DNA of 29,684 nucleotides from a virus: IMG/VR virus record IMGVR_UViG_3300032050_007149, positions 1-29,684 of that record. One strand, given 5' to 3'. The notes under the pieces were generated by a model that was not told the origin of the DNA, searched no databases, and worked only from the letters and a program-made list of their open reading frames with translations. A program made the translations under genes and the position numbers. Each line of letters begins with the position of its first letter. The first letter of the stretch is position 1. Below, one piece after another: positions 27,790-29,684 of the stretch.

Positions 27790-29684
27790 AGTCCTTGGAC
27801 AGCACTAATAACATTAGCCATAATTGTAGGCATCAGATTTGCAGATCCTGCATTTGTAGAAAGCGTAAGACTACGCTACTTTGATCAACTGGTCACAAGT
27901 CAACCTGCAAAAGATATTCCTGTACACACAGTTAATATCGATGAAGCAGCATTGGACAAGTATGGACAGTTTCCATTCAGTCGCGATATCTATGCTGAAA
28001 TCATTCGAGACTTGTACAAGCGTGAAGCAGGATTAGTTGTATTCAACATATTACTTGCTGAAAAAGATCGTTTTGGAAAAGATCCTGTACTTGCAGCTAC
28101 ATTAGAAAAACATGCTGTGATATTGCCTAACTTGGGTTCAATGCAAAACAAGAACACAGCACATGGATCGCCAGCAGCAGTTATTGGACAAGACCCTGCA
28201 GGATTAGTTGTAGAGTATCCAGGCATATTAAGCAACATTGATATGTTAGGTGAACGAGCAGCAGGTGTTGGTATGGTCAACACATTTCCTGAAGTAGACG
28301 GTGTAGTTCGTCGTACTCCATTAGTAATTTACAGTCAAGAACATTTGTATCCCAGTTTAGCACTGGAAACACTTCGTGTAGCAGCTGGTGATAAAAACTT
28401 CCAAATTAAGATCGGTGAGATGGGTGTAGAAGCACTTAGAGTTCCTAAGTTTGGTAAGATTGCAACGGATGATATCAGTCGTGTATGGATTGATTGGTCA
28501 GCAACTCCTAAACAACACAGCCTTGCTAAAATGCCCGCAAGCTTCAACGGTGAAATTGTTATTGTAGGATTAAGTGCAGCAGGATTAGTACAGCCAGTGG
28601 CAACCAGCAAGGGAGAAGTATGGCCGCAAGACCTACAGGCAGCAGCATTGGGCACAATGATGACGGGCACAACTATCCAACGTCCTGGCTACGCAGATAC
28701 TGCCGAAGTAATAGCCATTGTGATAGCAGGCTTACTATTATTATTTTTAACAAGGTGGACATATGTTGGACTTGCCGCAGTGGTTGTATTGGTCGGTGGG
28801 GGTATTGCTGGCAGTATTCTTGCTTACAGTAATCTTCTATTCTTATTCGATGCTACTGCCTTTGCAGTTGGCACAACTTTGGTCGCTTTGCATGCCTATG
28901 GCATCAAGTTTGTAAGTGAGTTCTTACAGAAGCAACAGATCAAGAAACAATTTGGCGGTTATGTTAATCCTATTATCGTAGAACGCTTACAGAAAGATCC
29001 AAGTTTTATCAAACTCGGTGGCGAAAAGAAAGACCTAACAGTTATCATGAGCGACATGCGTAACTTTACTGGACTCGGTGAAACTTACGGTGATGACGTT
29101 GTGGCATTTACACATACTATGAATCGTTACATGACTGCCATTGCAGAACCTATACTACGTAACAATGGATGTTTGATCAAATTCATCGGCGATGCAAGTC
29201 TACACGTACACGGTGCTCCTATTCAAGAAGAACAAGATCCAGATCATGTACTTGCAGGTGTACGCACAGGTCTTGAAATGTTACACGCTGTTGAACTGTT
29301 TAACATTGAGCTTACCAAAGAAGGCAAGCCATTAGTAGGTTGCGGATTGGGTATCAACACAGGTCCTACACTGATTGGTAACATTGGTAGTAAGGACCGT
29401 TTTGGCTATGACGTCTTAGGTGACTCAGTTAGTTTAACAGCACGTCTAGAAGGACAAACTAAGAACTACGGTGTGCTAATTATCATCAGTGAGTTTACAC
29501 AAGCTCGTGTAGGTGACAACTACTTTACAATTCCGTTAGACTGCATTGCTGTTAAAGGTAAGACCATCGGTGTTAACATATTCACAGTGTTTTACAATCC
29601 AGATGTTACAGTGGCAGCAGATTGGATTAGTGCCCGTGAGCATCATGAACTGATGTTGCAGTATTATCGTGAACAGCAATGGGA
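27772..29684 (+). CDS. CHASE2 sensor-class III adenylate/guanylate cyclase (partial)
   Basis: Open to the window end, 637 codons seen. An N-terminal membrane helix (about 10-22) leads to a periplasmic CHASE2 domain (about 25-305; RLRYFDQLV, VNIDEAALDKYGQFPFSRD, GVGMVNTFPEVDGVVRR), three membrane helices (about 311-376) and a cytoplasmic cyclase domain (about 415-600). Metal-binding Asp428 (MSDMRNFT) and Asp474 (FIGDAS), Lys470 (base recognition) and Arg558 are present, but the transition-state Asn is Ser554 (GDSVSLTARLEG). It would sense an outer signal and make cAMP, or be impaired in catalysis. It follows the curli-like genes by 23 bases and has its own late promoter. Confidence 0.88.
   Translation, partial: MKKILLSPWTALITLAIIVGIRFADPAFVESVRLRYFDQLVTSQPAKDIPVHTVNIDEAALDKYGQFPFSRDIYAEIIRDLYKREAGLVVFNILLAEKDRFGKDPVLAATLEKHAVILPNLGSMQNKNTAHGSPAAVIGQDPAGLVVEYPGILSNIDMLGERAAGVGMVNTFPEVDGVVRRTPLVIYSQEHLYPSLALETLRVAAGDKNFQIKIGEMGVEALRVPKFGKIATDDISRVWIDWSATPKQHSLAKMPASFNGEIVIVGLSAAGLVQPVATSKGEVWPQDLQAAALGTMMTGTTIQRPGYADTAEVIAIVIAGLLLLFLTRWTYVGLAAVVVLVGGGIAGSILAYSNLLFLFDATAFAVGTTLVALHAYGIKFVSEFLQKQQIKKQFGGYVNPIIVERLQKDPSFIKLGGEKKDLTVIMSDMRNFTGLGETYGDDVVAFTHTMNRYMTAIAEPILRNNGCLIKFIGDASLHVHGAPIQEEQDPDHVLAGVRTGLEMLHAVELFNIELTKEGKPLVGCGLGINTGPTLIGNIGSKDRFGYDVLGDSVSLTARLEGQTKNYGVLIIISEFTQARVGDNYFTIPLDCIAVKGKTIGVNIFTVFYNPDVTVAADWISAREHHELMLQYYREQQW

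Noticed and set aside
22672-29684. Curli-like block as host DNA misjoined to a phage contig
   Set aside because: It shares late boxes, leaderless start geometry and overlapping-gene style with the rest of the window; a misjoin still needs read-level checking.

Overview
The window reads as part of the genome of a marine T4-like myovirus. Genes are tightly packed, nearly all on the plus strand, and many share ATGA or TAATG junctions. The promoters are of two kinds: sigma70-type TTGACA-N17-TATAAT boxes and T4-type late boxes (ATAAATA/CTAAATA, often lying on the stop codon of the gene before). The gene set (NrdA/NrdB with a glutaredoxin, IscA-like proteins, Hsp20, MazG-like enzyme, DexA-like exonuclease, bS21, PAAR tip, collagen-like fibre, SleB-type lysin, heme oxygenase plus bilin reductase) is typical of oceanic myophages. 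No photosynthesis gene is visible, so a heterotrophic marine proteobacterium is the likelier host; this is inference. Low-to-moderate GC and even codon style run through the whole window, including the curli-like block at the right end.

Layout. 1-632: 3' end of an unidentified phage gene, apparently continued by a programmed -1 frameshift. 670-3361: PD-(D/E)XK nuclease, beta-helix tail fibre and a small partner. 3404-8410: ribonucleotide reductase cluster with iscA-iscU-iscA inserted between nrdA and nrdB, followed by glutaredoxin. 8411-10116: Sm-like protein, collagen-like fibre and PAAR tip. 10142-12999: HAD-type phosphatase, histone H1-like protein, lipase-like hydrolase, radical SAM protein and an unknown. 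13059-17200: conserved unknown, SleB lysin, possible holin, structural protein, membrane/coiled-coil protein, an unknown and ribosomal protein bS21. 17197-17451: a single minus-strand gene. 17505-20432: DexA-like exonuclease, MazG-like enzyme, Hsp20, ClpS, heme oxygenase and PcyX-like bilin reductase. 20443-22606: large protein with a nuclease-like motif, then a DUF3307-like membrane protein. 22672-29684: CsgF, CsgG, a curlin-repeat protein, a FecR protein, a discoidin/curlin-repeat fusion, and a CHASE2-class III nucleotidyl cyclase that runs off the window.

Two things stand out. First, at least eight start codons lie at or within a few bases of the +1 predicted from their promoter, so these mRNAs should be leaderless or nearly so. 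At most of these starts, and at three leadered genes, an inverted repeat puts the promoter in its left arm or loop and the start codon or ribosome site in or beside the other arm. Read-through RNA could fold and hide the start, while RNA begun at the local promoter would lack the left arm. Second, the last 7 kb forms a phage-borne curli-like export and signalling module: secretion pore, pore partner, two secreted curlin-repeat proteins (one with a carbohydrate/lipid-binding-type domain), a FecR protein and a membrane cyclase with an altered catalytic residue.

Working together, the nrd/isc/grx genes would make dNTPs and support the iron cofactors, while dexA, MazG and the HAD enzyme handle nucleotides. 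HO and PcyX would turn heme into a bilin, and late promoters would drive structural, lysis and curli-like genes.
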